Shown one piece after another: positions 35,568-43,994 of a stretch of 64,000 nucleotides of DNA. A program made the position numbers and the translations under genes. Origin of the DNA: Mycobacterium sp. ENV421 (lineage in GTDB: Bacteria > Actinomycetota > Actinomycetes > Mycobacteriales > Mycobacteriaceae); the NCBI RefSeq assembly GCF_002887815.1, contig NZ_PDHO01000011.1, forward strand, positions 62,001-126,000. Reading direction: 5' to 3'. Each line of letters opens with the position of its first letter. Position 1 is the stretch's first letter. The notes beneath the pieces were generated by a model. That model was not told the DNA's origin and did no database searches. It worked only from the letters and a program-made list of their open reading frames with translations.

Positions 35568-36998
35568 CTAATTGGCCTGTTTGGCTGTATTCAGCGCGTC
35601 GAGTTCATCGCGGACCGCAGCCATCGCACTCTCAATCACTGGGACATGCCGGTCGCGGGCCGCGACCGCGCGGGCGCCGGCGGTCGTATGTTCGCGGATC
35701 TCGCGGTCGATGCGGGCAATGGTGTCCCCGGTTCGGGCGTGGTCTGCGGCGTCACGTTCGGCGGCCGCACGGCCCAGTGACGCCTCGGCCGCCACCACTC
35801 GGGTGGCCACCCATTCCTCCAGCGCGGTGCGCTGACTGCCGACGACCTCCACCACCCACCGGTCGAGGACCGCCCGGTCATGCAAGAGGCCGCGGACCCC
35901 GACCACCCACACGGTCAGGGCGACCCCGATGACGGCGCCGCCGAGTGTGCCGCCGACCGCCCACTGCGGCGCCAGGCCGGCGAACACCCGACTCAGGGTC
36001 AACGCCACCCCGACACCGAAACCGCCGCCCAGCAGCAGCATCAATCGGGTCTCCGCGCCGCGGGCCCGCGACGGCGCGGTGCCCACCGCGACCGGGGGAC
36101 GGGAGTCCACCGGCTCGACCGCCAGACCCAGCTCCTCGCCGACGTCGGCCAGCTGCCGGGCGACGCCGGCGGCGACGTCGTCGGCCACCTCGGCCGCCCG
36201 GCGCCGCACCTCGTCGGGGAAATGGGCGAGACCGCGCCGGCTCACGCCTGCCAGGTCTTCCTGTAACTCCGTTCGCACCGAGGCGCACCGGTTGCGGGCG
36301 AAATAGGTCAGCGCAACGCGGGCGTGCTGAACCTGGGCGCGCAGCGCGATGGACCGCTGCGACTTGTCCACCCGGTACCGGTGCAACGCCGCGGTGCGCG
36401 CGGTGCGCAGGGCGGCCAGCCGTGCCTCCCGGCCGGCCCCTGCGACGTCGAGCTCCAGCCGCCGATGCACCGTCAACAGCCGATTTTTCAAGGCTTGCAA
36501 GCGATTTCGTCGATCTCGGGTCTCGTCGGTGAGCGTCTCGCGCAGCGCGGTGACGAGCTCGTCGATGACGGGTGCGCCCAAATCGGGCACGGCGGCCGTG
36601 CCGACCCACGGCATGTCGCGGTAACGGGGCGCCCGCTGCGCCAGCAGCGCACGGTCGGCATCGAGCACATCGCGCCAGGTGCGATGGACGTCGATCTTGG
36701 CCACCACCCCGATGACCGCAGCGGTGTCGGCAGCGACGGCGTCCAGCAGCGCACAGTCCGACTCGGTGATCGGCGCGGTGGCCGAGACCACGAACACCAC
36801 CGCGGCGGGCGCCTGGCCGGCAGCCAGCTCGTCGGCTTCGACCACGGTGTGGTCGGGCAACCGCTCCCGCAGAGCGGTGACCACACTGCTGGTCCCGCTC
36901 AGCCACGGACCGGCCACCAGCACCACGTCGCGCCGCACGGTCGAGGGCATCGGCAGGGCCGCATCGATCTGCGCCACCAGGGACTCGACGTCGGTCAC
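35568..36998 (-). CDS. Dynamin-like/GTPase-related membrane protein (Rv0210-type)
   Basis: A 476-residue protein started at the GTG at 36998, which overlaps the upstream GTPase stop by four bases (GTGA). The P-loop region is degenerate (VLVAGPWLSGTSSVVTAL; the Walker A lysine is replaced by Thr). VVAKIDVHRTW resembles an NKxD motif. A long helical, Arg-rich middle follows, then two close membrane helices (GGGFGVGVALTLSRVF and VGGTLGGAVIGVALTVWVVGV) and a C-terminal coiled helix. This layout recalls bacterial dynamin-like proteins that come in pairs. Position equals Rv0210. No experimental function known to me. Confidence 0.75.
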   Translation of the reverse strand: MTDVESLVAQIDAALPMPSTVRRDVVLVAGPWLSGTSSVVTALRERLPDHTVVEADELAAGQAPAAVVFVVSATAPITESDCALLDAVAADTAAVIGVVAKIDVHRTWRDVLDADRALLAQRAPRYRDMPWVGTAAVPDLGAPVIDELVTALRETLTDETRDRRNRLQALKNRLLTVHRRLELDVAGAGREARLAALRTARTAALHRYRVDKSQRSIALRAQVQHARVALTYFARNRCASVRTELQEDLAGVSRRGLAHFPDEVRRRAAEVADDVAAGVARQLADVGEELGLAVEPVDSRPPVAVGTAPSRARGAETRLMLLLGGGFGVGVALTLSRVFAGLAPQWAVGGTLGGAVIGVALTVWVVGVRGLLHDRAVLDRWVVEVVGSQRTALEEWVATRVVAAEASLGRAAAERDAADHARTGDTIARIDREIREHTTAGARAVAARDRHVPVIESAMAAVRDELDALNTAKQAN

Positions 36999-37903
36999 GG
37001 CGTCAGCTCCACCGGTTCCGGCACGCCCCCCGCGCGTTCCCACAGCCGCAGCGAGCCGCGGGCGATGTCGGCACCGCAGCGGCTGTGCAGCCGCGACACC
37101 GGCCCGCGTGAATACCGCTGCCAGACAACGGCGCGCCGCAGGTGGGCGTGGGCGCTGACGCCGGCATCGACGGTCATCCCGGTGGCCTGCACCACCTCGA
37201 TCGCCGCGGCCATCCTGGCGGCGACGACCTCGTCGGCCGCCGAATCGGCGAACTCCTCGATCAACCGGCGGTAGCGCACCGGTGCCGCGGCCGCCTCGAG
37301 CCCGGCGAGCAGTCCGTCCAGCGCGCTCGCCTGGCGCAGCGCCGCGATCACTCCGGCTCGATCCGCGCCGTTGCGCAGCGCCAGCACCGCGTGCGCGATA
37401 CCGAACAGATCGAAGTCGACGAGCAGTCGCTGCCGCACCGCAGTGGGCAGCCGATGCTCACCGGCCGCGAACCGGTCAGTGGAACCCAGGTCGGCCGGGT
37501 CGGCCGTCAACGTCCGCAGCGCGCCGAGCAGTTCGTCGTCCAGGATCCGGTCGTCCACCGCGGCGGCCGCGGCCAGTCCCGCCAGGGGATAGACCGGCAC
37601 ACCCACGCGATCGCCGAGCAGCCGGCAGCGCTCGGCGGCCGCCGCGACCGGCCCGCGACCGCCGAATCCGGTCAGGTCCGCTTTGTTGAGGACCGCGATG
37701 ACGGGCCGCGGCGAGGTGGTCAGCGCGCGCCGATCTTCGGGCTTCAGCGTCTCGGCGAATACGTGAACGTCCAGGTCGGCAGCCTCGGTCGGCGCCAGCA
37801 CCGCCACACCGGCCCCATGCAGCACGCGGGTCACCGTGCGCCGGCCGCACCCGGGCCTGCCGACCACCCTGACCCGCACCGGCAGCCCCACCACATCGGA
37901 CAT
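36995..37903 (-). CDS. GTPase-like protein (Rv0209-type)
   Basis: A 302-residue protein using the ATG at 37903 (MSDVVGLPVRVRVVGRPG); longer in-frame starts up to 38032 would run into the divergent trmB gene. The Walker A position reads GRPGCGRRTVTR, with Arg replacing the usual Lys. The base-recognition motif AVLNKADLTGFGG is intact. The C-terminal half is helical and rich in Ala and Arg. It is the first gene of a coupled pair with the GTPase-related membrane protein. Function unknown; it may be the partner of the second protein in a membrane-remodelling or division role, which is speculation from architecture. Confidence 0.75.
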   Translation of the reverse strand: MSDVVGLPVRVRVVGRPGCGRRTVTRVLHGAGVAVLAPTEAADLDVHVFAETLKPEDRRALTTSPRPVIAVLNKADLTGFGGRGPVAAAAERCRLLGDRVGVPVYPLAGLAAAAAVDDRILDDELLGALRTLTADPADLGSTDRFAAGEHRLPTAVRQRLLVDFDLFGIAHAVLALRNGADRAGVIAALRQASALDGLLAGLEAAAAPVRYRRLIEEFADSAADEVVAARMAAAIEVVQATGMTVDAGVSAHAHLRRAVVWQRYSRGPVSRLHSRCGADIARGSLRLWERAGGVPEPVELTP

Positions 37904-37996
37904 GCTGGCATCAGCGGGCGTGTGGCGCGAGCCACTACCAGGAGAAGGCAACTGTTGGGTATCAATATGCACCACGGAGCGGGTACACCTCTGTTC

Positions 37997-38791
37997 ATGA
38001 GCGACCATGGACGGATGCATGCGCAGCGCCACGGTGGCTCAGCCACGCCCGATGCCTGGCCGGCGCATCCCTATCCCCGGATCACCAGCTTCCGTTCGCG
38101 GCGCTCGACCCTGACCGACGCACAGCAGGACGCGTGGGACCGGCTGTGGCCCGAGATGGGCACCATGGCACGCGAGGTCGACGGGCAGGAGCGCAGCGGC
38201 CAGGGATTCACCCCGGCGAAGCCTGCGGGGCTGCTGGACACCACGGCGTGGTTCGGTAGACAGGCGCCCGTCGTGCTGGAGATCGGCTGCGGAACCGGCA
38301 CGTCGACGCTGGCGATGGCGATGGCCGAACCGGACATCGACGTCGTCGCGGTCGAGGTCTACAAGCGCGGCCTGGCTCAGCTGCTCAGCGCTGTCGGCCG
38401 CGAAGGTGTGTCCAACATCCGGCTGGTCCGCGGCGACGCGCTCGACGTGTTGGAGAACATGTTCGGCCCCGGCTCGCTCACCGGGGTCCGGGTGTTCTTC
38501 CCCGACCCGTGGCCGAAATCGCGGCACCACAAGCGACGGCTGCTGCAGCCGGCCACGATCTCGCTGATCGCCGACCGGCTGCGACCGGGTGGCGTGCTCC
38601 ACGCCGCGACCGACCACGCCGGCTACGCCGAGCAGATCGCCGAGGCAGGTGATGCCGAACCCCTGCTGCGCCGCGTACAGCCCGGTGACGAGCTGCCGAT
38701 CTCGGTGCAGCGCCCGACGACCAAATACGAGACGAAGGCCGCTGAGGCGGGCAGCGCGGTGGCCGAACTTCTGTGGTTGAGGCAACGATGA
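37997..38791 (+). CDS. trmB: tRNA (guanine-N7)-methyltransferase TrmB
   Basis: A 264-residue class I SAM methyltransferase that makes m7G46 in tRNA. The SAM motif VVLEIGCGTGTSTLAMA, GVRVFFPDPWPKSRHHKRRL and the C-terminal RPTTKYETKA are diagnostic. The start at 37997 (MSDHGRMHAQ) aligns with the M. tuberculosis protein start; an in-frame ATG at 37967 is an alternative. Residues around 62-71 (DGQERSGQGF) are encoded by a copy of a short repeat also found three times in mmpL3. The stop overlaps the next gene by ATGA. Confidence 0.95.
   Translation: MSDHGRMHAQRHGGSATPDAWPAHPYPRITSFRSRRSTLTDAQQDAWDRLWPEMGTMAREVDGQERSGQGFTPAKPAGLLDTTAWFGRQAPVVLEIGCGTGTSTLAMAMAEPDIDVVAVEVYKRGLAQLLSAVGREGVSNIRLVRGDALDVLENMFGPGSLTGVRVFFPDPWPKSRHHKRRLLQPATISLIADRLRPGGVLHAATDHAGYAEQIAEAGDAEPLLRRVQPGDELPISVQRPTTKYETKAAEAGSAVAELLWLRQR
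38183..38209 (+). repeat. Short interspersed repeat inside trmB
   Basis: A 27-base stretch with the core GGGCAGGAGCGCAGCG matches the repeat units in mmpL3 (42041-42109 and 42266-42292) with few changes. It adds DGQERSGQGF to TrmB in a region where the M. tuberculosis protein, as recalled, lacks it. Confidence 0.6.
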
Positions 38792-39477
38792 GTGTGATCG
38801 AAGACGCGACGGCGCCCGCACTGCCGGACAGCGGGGATCAGCCGGTGAGTCCGCCGATCCAGCGGGTGCTTCTGGTCTGGGACGCGCCCAACCTGGACAT
38901 GGGCCTGGGGTCGATCCTCGGCGGTCGACCGACGGCCGCTCACCGGCCGCGATTCGACGCGCTGGGCCGCTGGCTCCTGAACCGCACCGCCGAATTGTCG
39001 GCCGGCCACCCGGAAGTCTCGGTGGAACCGGAGGCGACGGTGTTCACCAACATCGCGCCCGGCAGCGCGGACGTCGTCCGCCCCTGGGTGGAAGCGTTGC
39101 GCAACGTGGGCTTCGCGGTGTTCGCCAAGCCCAAGATCGACGAGGACAGCGACGTCGACTCCGACATGCTGGCCCACATCGAGATGCGTCGCACCGAAGG
39201 TCTGGCCGCCGTGCTGGTCGCCTCGGCTGACGGACAGGCGTTCCGCGCGCCGCTGGAGGAAATCGCCAAGGCCGGCACCCCCGCCTACGTGCTCGGATTT
39301 CGCGAACATGCCAGCTGGGCGTTAGCGTCGGATACCTTGGAGTTTGTCGACCTGGAGGACATTCCTGGTGTTTTCCGAGAGCCGCTGCCGCGAATCGGCC
39401 TAGATTCGCTCCCAGAGCAGGGGGCATGGCTACAACCGTTCCGGCCGCTGTCCTCATTACTGACATCGCGCGTCTGA
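38788..39477 (+). CDS. NYN-domain protein (Rv0207c-type putative ribonuclease)
   Basis: A 229-residue protein with a PIN-like NYN fold. The first strand has the acidic motif VLLVWDAPNLDMGLG, the centre has KIDEDSDVDSDMLAHIE, and AVLVASADGQAFRAPLEEIAKAG fits the third acidic position. NYN proteins cleave RNA; this activity is inferred. The start at 38788 overlaps the trmB stop by four bases; an in-frame start at 38773 also exists. Coupling with trmB and position before mmpL3 match M. tuberculosis. Confidence 0.82.
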   Translation: MSVIEDATAPALPDSGDQPVSPPIQRVLLVWDAPNLDMGLGSILGGRPTAAHRPRFDALGRWLLNRTAELSAGHPEVSVEPEATVFTNIAPGSADVVRPWVEALRNVGFAVFAKPKIDEDSDVDSDMLAHIEMRRTEGLAAVLVASADGQAFRAPLEEIAKAGTPAYVLGFREHASWALASDTLEFVDLEDIPGVFREPLPRIGLDSLPEQGAWLQPFRPLSSLLTSRV

Positions 39478-39526
39478 GTAGGAGAAACCGATGCGCAGGT
39501 CGCAGAAGATTTGGTTAGGAGCTTAG

Positions 39527-42500
39527 GTGTTCGCCTGGTGGGGTCGAACTGTGTATCGATATCGATACATCGTGATCGCGGTCATGGTCGGGCTGTGCCT
39601 CGGTGGCGCCGTATACGGAGCCTCGTTGGGCAAGCACGTCACCCAGAGCGGTTTTTACGACAACGGCAGCGAGTCGGTGCGGGCCTCGACGCTCGCCGAC
39701 GAGGTGTACGGCCGTGACCGCACCAGCCACGTGGTCGCCATCCTGACGCCGCCGGGCGACGAGAAGGTGACCGACAAGAACTGGCAGAAGACAGTCACCG
39801 ATGAGCTCGACCAGGTGGTCAAGGACTATCCCGATCAGATCGTGGGCTGGGTCGGCTGGCTGAAAGCCCCCGACACCACCGACCCGACCGTCAATCAGAT
39901 GAAGACGGCGGATCTCCGTCATACCTTCATCAGCATCCCGCTCAAGGGCGACGACGACGATACGATCCTGAAGAACTACCAGACCATCGAGCCGGCTCTC
40001 AAGAAGGTCAACGGCGGCACCATCCAACTCGCCGGCCTCAATCCGCTGGCCAGCGAGCTAACCGGGACCATCGGCACCGACCAGGCCCGCGCCGAAATCG
40101 CGATCGTCCCACTGGTGGCGGTGGTCCTGTTCTTCGTCTTCGGCGGCGCCGTCGCGGCCGCGTTGCCCGCCATCATCGGCGGCCTCACCATCGGCGGGGC
40201 GCTCGGCATCCTCCGGCTGACTGCCGAGTTCGGACCGGTGCACTTCTTCGCCCAGCCCGTCGTGACGATGATGGGCTTCGGCATAGCCATCGACTACGGA
40301 TTGTTCGTCGTCAGCAGGTTCCGAGAGGAACTCGCCGAAGGTTACGACGTCGAAGCGGCGGTACGGCGGTCGGTGATGACGTCGGGCCGCACCGTCGCGT
40401 TCTCCTCGGTCATCATCGTGGCGTCCTCGCTACCGCTTCTGCTGATCCCACTTGGCTTCCTGAGGTCGATTACCTACGCGATCATCGCTTCGGTGCTGCT
40501 CGCGGCCTTCCTGTCGATCACGGTGCTGCCCGCGGTCCTGGGAATTCTGGGGGCCAACGTCGACGCCCTGGGGGTGCGGACTCTGCTCCGAGTGCCGTTC
40601 CTGGCCAACTGGCCGTTCTCGCGAAAGATCATCGACTGGTTCATCGAGAAAACCCAGAAGACCAAGACCCGCGAGGAGGTCGAAAAGGGATTCTGGGGCC
40701 GCCTGGTCAATGTGGTGATGAAGCGGCCGATCGCTTTTGCCGCTCCCATCGTGATCATCATGACGTTGCTCATCATCCCGATGGGGCAGCTGGCGTTGGG
40801 CGGGCTCAGCGAGAAATACCTGCCGCCGGACAACCCGGTGCGCAGCGCGCAGGAGCAGTTCGACAAAGAGTTCTCCAGTTTCCGTACCGAACCGCTGACC
40901 CTGGTCATCAAAACCAACAACGGCTCACCGGTCACCGAACAGCAGCTCGACGATCTGCGTGCCGAAGCGCAGACGGTGTCCGGCTTCGCCGGCAGCGACG
41001 ACCCGTCGAAGATGTGGGAGGAGCGCTCGGCCCAGAACGGCGGATCAAAGGATCCGTCCGTACGGGTGATCCAGAACGGCCTGATCGACAGCAGTACCGC
41101 ACCCCAGAAGATCGAGCAGTTGCGTGCGCTGACCCCACCCAGGGGCACCACGGTCCTGGTCGGCGGTACCCAGGCGCTGGCTCAGGACAGCATTTTGACG
41201 CTGTTCGACAAGCTGCCGCTGATGGTGCTGATCCTGGTGCTCACCACCACCGTCTTGATGTTCCTGGCGTTCGGCTCGGTGGTGCTTCCCATCAAGGCCG
41301 CATTGATGAGCGCATTGACGCTGGGCTCAACAATGGGCATTTTGACCTGGATGTTCGTCGAGGGCGGACACGGTTCAGGGCTGTTGAATTACACGCCACA
41401 GCCGTTGTTCGCCCCGATGATCGGTCTGATCATCGCGGTGATCTGGGGTCTGTCCACGGACTACGAGGTGTTCCTGGTGTCCCGGATGGTGGAGGCCCGT
41501 GAGCGCGGCCTGTCCACCGCGGAGGCCATCCGGATCGGCACGGCCACCACCGGCCGACTCATCACCGGTGCCGCGCTGGTACTCGCCGTGGTGGTCGCCG
41601 CGTTCGCGTTCTCCGACCTGGTGGTGATGAAGTATCTGGCCTTCGGTCTGTTGATCGCGTTGCTGCTGGACGCCACCGTCATCCGGATGTTCCTCGTCCC
41701 GGCCATCATGAAGCTGCTCGGCGACGACTGCTGGTGGGCACCACGCTGGATGAAGCGCCTGCAGGTGCGGATCGGCCTCGGGGAGACCCACCTGACCGAC
41801 GAGCGCAAGCGGCCGATCGTGCGGGAACCAGATCCCGCCCTGGTGGGTGCCGGTGCGCCGGTATCGGCAGCCGAGGCCCGACGCCCGGCGCACGACCCGA
41901 CCCATCCTGTCGAGGGTCGCGCGATGCCGCGTGTCGTCGGCCGCGCCGAGTACCGCAACCCGCCACCGCCGCAGGAAGCCCCGTCAGCCGCCGGAACCGC
42001 GCGGATGCCCGATCCGGTCGAAGCCCGCACCGAGATCACCGCCGGCGGGCAGGAGCGCAGCGACCGGGGAATCGCCGCCGGCGGGCAGGAGCGCAGCGAC
42101 CGGGGAATCACCGAAGCACCGACCACGCGATTCTCGGTGGCCAAGAACGCCGTCAAGAACGCGGTGAACACCGCTGCCTCGGCGGCCAAGAGCACCCGCC
42201 CGGCCACGCCACCGGCGCCGGATCGGGAGATCGAGTCGTGGCTGGGTGAGCTGCGGGGTACCGGTGGGCAGGAGCGAAGCGACCGGGGAATGACCAAGCC
42301 GGGTGCCACCCCGCCGCAGCAGCCGTCGGCACAACCGACCCAAGCCATGTCAGGGCCGGAGGATGCCACCACCGCGATCCCCACTCAGCGCGACAAGAAC
42401 GTCGCTGACGACGTCTCCCCCGCGATCAGCGCCGAGGAGACCCGTGCCATCCCGGTCAGCCGGCCCGAGCAGGGCGACTCCGAGGTGGCGACCGAGAAGC

Positions 42501-42604
42501 TGAACTCGCGCGGCAAGAAAGAGGGCGAGGATCGTCCACGTCGTGGCGGCGGGGCCGGCGGGGTCAGCGCGGCGGATCTGCTGCGCCGCGAAGGGCGCCT
42601 GTAG
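39527..42604 (+). CDS. mmpL3: Trehalose monomycolate transporter MmpL3
   Basis: A 1025-residue RND transporter that flips/exports trehalose monomycolate for the mycolic acid layer; essential in mycobacteria. The GTG start follows TAGGAG by five bases and gives the typical MFAWWGRTVYRYRY. Twelve helices are expected. The proton-relay pairs are D256-Y257 (GIAIDYGLFVVSRFREE) and D645-Y646 (LSTDYEVFLVSRM). Residues beyond about 770 form a long polar cytoplasmic tail, including GGQERSDRG three times, encoded by a DNA repeat. The tail ends GVSAADLLRREGRL. The next gene's stop adjoins its stop. Confidence 0.98.
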   Translation: MFAWWGRTVYRYRYIVIAVMVGLCLGGAVYGASLGKHVTQSGFYDNGSESVRASTLADEVYGRDRTSHVVAILTPPGDEKVTDKNWQKTVTDELDQVVKDYPDQIVGWVGWLKAPDTTDPTVNQMKTADLRHTFISIPLKGDDDDTILKNYQTIEPALKKVNGGTIQLAGLNPLASELTGTIGTDQARAEIAIVPLVAVVLFFVFGGAVAAALPAIIGGLTIGGALGILRLTAEFGPVHFFAQPVVTMMGFGIAIDYGLFVVSRFREELAEGYDVEAAVRRSVMTSGRTVAFSSVIIVASSLPLLLIPLGFLRSITYAIIASVLLAAFLSITVLPAVLGILGANVDALGVRTLLRVPFLANWPFSRKIIDWFIEKTQKTKTREEVEKGFWGRLVNVVMKRPIAFAAPIVIIMTLLIIPMGQLALGGLSEKYLPPDNPVRSAQEQFDKEFSSFRTEPLTLVIKTNNGSPVTEQQLDDLRAEAQTVSGFAGSDDPSKMWEERSAQNGGSKDPSVRVIQNGLIDSSTAPQKIEQLRALTPPRGTTVLVGGTQALAQDSILTLFDKLPLMVLILVLTTTVLMFLAFGSVVLPIKAALMSALTLGSTMGILTWMFVEGGHGSGLLNYTPQPLFAPMIGLIIAVIWGLSTDYEVFLVSRMVEARERGLSTAEAIRIGTATTGRLITGAALVLAVVVAAFAFSDLVVMKYLAFGLLIALLLDATVIRMFLVPAIMKLLGDDCWWAPRWMKRLQVRIGLGETHLTDERKRPIVREPDPALVGAGAPVSAAEARRPAHDPTHPVEGRAMPRVVGRAEYRNPPPPQEAPSAAGTARMPDPVEARTEITAGGQERSDRGIAAGGQERSDRGITEAPTTRFSVAKNAVKNAVNTAASAAKSTRPATPPAPDREIESWLGELRGTGGQERSDRGMTKPGATPPQQPSAQPTQAMSGPEDATTAIPTQRDKNVADDVSPAISAEETRAIPVSRPEQGDSEVATEKLNSRGKKEGEDRPRRGGGAGGVSAADLLRREGRL
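42041..42109 (+). repeat. Tandem short repeat in the mmpL3 tail
   Basis: Two 33-base copies (42041-42073 and 42077-42109) are identical and have a 36-base period, encoding ITAGGQERSDRG and IAAGGQERSDRG. A third copy is at 42266-42292 and a divergent one in trmB. Confidence 0.75.
42266..42292 (+). repeat. Third copy of the short repeat in mmpL3
   Basis: GGGCAGGAGCGAAGCGACCG followed by GGGAATG encodes GGQERSDRGM. It differs from the tandem pair by one internal base (GCGCAGCG to GCGAAGCG). Confidence 0.75.
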
Positions 42605-43759
42605 CTAGTCCCGCTCGCGCTTCGGCGGGACGACGTCGGGTTCGGCATTGAGGATGATGCCGTCGTCGTTCTCCTCGAGTTCGGCCGCCTCCTCGGCGGG
42701 GTCGTCCGCGACGAGAACCCGGATGGCGCTGTTGAGGAAGGCCACCAACGGCACCGACAGCAGCGCGCCGACGATGCCGGCCAGCACGGCGCCGGCGGAG
42801 ATGGCGAGCACGATCGCCAGCGGATGGATCGACACCGCGCGACCCATCACCAGCGGTTGCAGGATGTGCGCCTCCAACTGCTGCACCGCGATGATCAGCC
42901 CCAGCGTGATCGCCGCGTAGACCACGCCTTTGGCGAGCAGCGCCACCACCACCGCGAGGAATCCGGTGACGACGGCACCCACCAGGGGAATGAACGCGCC
43001 GAGGAAGACCAGTGAGGCCAGTGGCAACGCCAGCGGGATGCCCATGATCGCCAGACCGGTGCCGATACCGACGGCATCCACCAATGCGACGAGCGCGGTG
43101 GCGCGCACGTAGCCGATCAGCGAGCCGAAGCCGGCCCGGCCTGCGTCCCGCACCCGTTCGCGGGCGTGCGACGGAATGATCTTGGTGACGAAGCTGTAGA
43201 TGTTGCGGCCGCCGTGCAACAGGAAGATCAGGGTGAACAGCACCAGCAGTGCGCCGGTGACGAGTTCGGTGAGGGTGGCCGCCGTCGACAGCGCGCCGGT
43301 GGTCAGCTGCTCCTGGTTGTCGCGCAGCGCCTTGATCGCCGTGTTGCCTGCGTTGTCGATCTGTTCGCGACTCAGGTGCGCAGGGCCGTCGACGAGCCAC
43401 CTGCGCAAGCCGTCGATACTGTAGGTGACCTGCTCCACCAGGCCCGGCAGGCCCGAAACGAATTGGCTGACAACGAAAGTCAGAATCCCGCCGAAGATGG
43501 CGAAGCCGCCGAGGAGGATCAGGGCCACCGCTCCGCCGCGGGGAGCTCCGCGACGGTCGAGCCAGTCCACGGCAGGCAGCAGCAGCGCCGCCAGCATGGT
43601 GGCCAGCGCCACCGGAACCACGATGACCTCGAGGCGGCTGACGACCCAGAGCAGGGCCACGATGGCCGCCCCGACGACCAGCAGGCGCCAGGACCACGCT
43701 GCGGTTTTACGGAGGAAGGGATCGACCGAGTCGTCGTCCGAAACGCGCGTGGCCGGCAT
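42605..43759 (-). CDS. AI-2E family transporter/permease (Rv0205-type)
   Basis: A 384-residue polytopic membrane protein of the AI-2E transporter superfamily (PerM/TqsA type). About eight helices are visible, with two early hydrophobic segments ([18 protein letters not shown] and [24 protein letters not shown]), a central soluble segment, and later [41 protein letters not shown], the family signature. The ATG at 43759 is chosen because it precedes the first conserved segment. It lies directly against mmpL3 in a convergent arrangement. The transported substrate is unknown. Confidence 0.85.
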   Translation of the reverse strand: MPATRVSDDDSVDPFLRKTAAWSWRLLVVGAAIVALLWVVSRLEVIVVPVALATMLAALLLPAVDWLDRRGAPRGGAVALILLGGFAIFGGILTFVVSQFVSGLPGLVEQVTYSIDGLRRWLVDGPAHLSREQIDNAGNTAIKALRDNQEQLTTGALSTAATLTELVTGALLVLFTLIFLLHGGRNIYSFVTKIIPSHARERVRDAGRAGFGSLIGYVRATALVALVDAVGIGTGLAIMGIPLALPLASLVFLGAFIPLVGAVVTGFLAVVVALLAKGVVYAAITLGLIIAVQQLEAHILQPLVMGRAVSIHPLAIVLAISAGAVLAGIVGALLSVPLVAFLNSAIRVLVADDPAEEAAELEENDDGIILNAEPDVVPPKRERD

Positions 43760-43866
43760 GCGGCCAAGCGTAGTGGGAGATGGTCCGAATGCTTGCGGAA
43801 CTCCGTCCGACGCGATTCTGCGGGCGTTCGCGAGCAAAGCACATTGGACACCGCAAGCTTGCGCTC

Positions 43867-43886
43867 ACAACGAAAGTAAGCGTTGT
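43867..43886. promoter_or_regulatory. Inverted repeat upstream of the PGRS-C39 gene
   Basis: ACAACG-AAAGTAAG-CGTTGT is a perfect six-base inverted repeat about 109 bases before the GTG at 43995, just after a second palindrome GCAAGCTTGC (43853-43862). It is a possible operator in the 235-base promoter region. Confidence 0.35.
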
Positions 43887-43994
43887 TATGGACGGGGGTG
43901 TGAATTGCCTTTATGCTCCCCATTGCTACGTCGTACAGGTCCAGTTGCGACGGTTGGCTTCCAGTCGGTTCATACCCAAACGGGGGGTGGGTTC

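Noticed and set aside
36998..37043. Longer N-terminus for the Rv0210-type protein
   Set aside because: The extra 15 residues run inside the upstream gene with Gly/Arg-rich low-complexity sequence; the GTGA overlap at 36998 is the usual coupled start.
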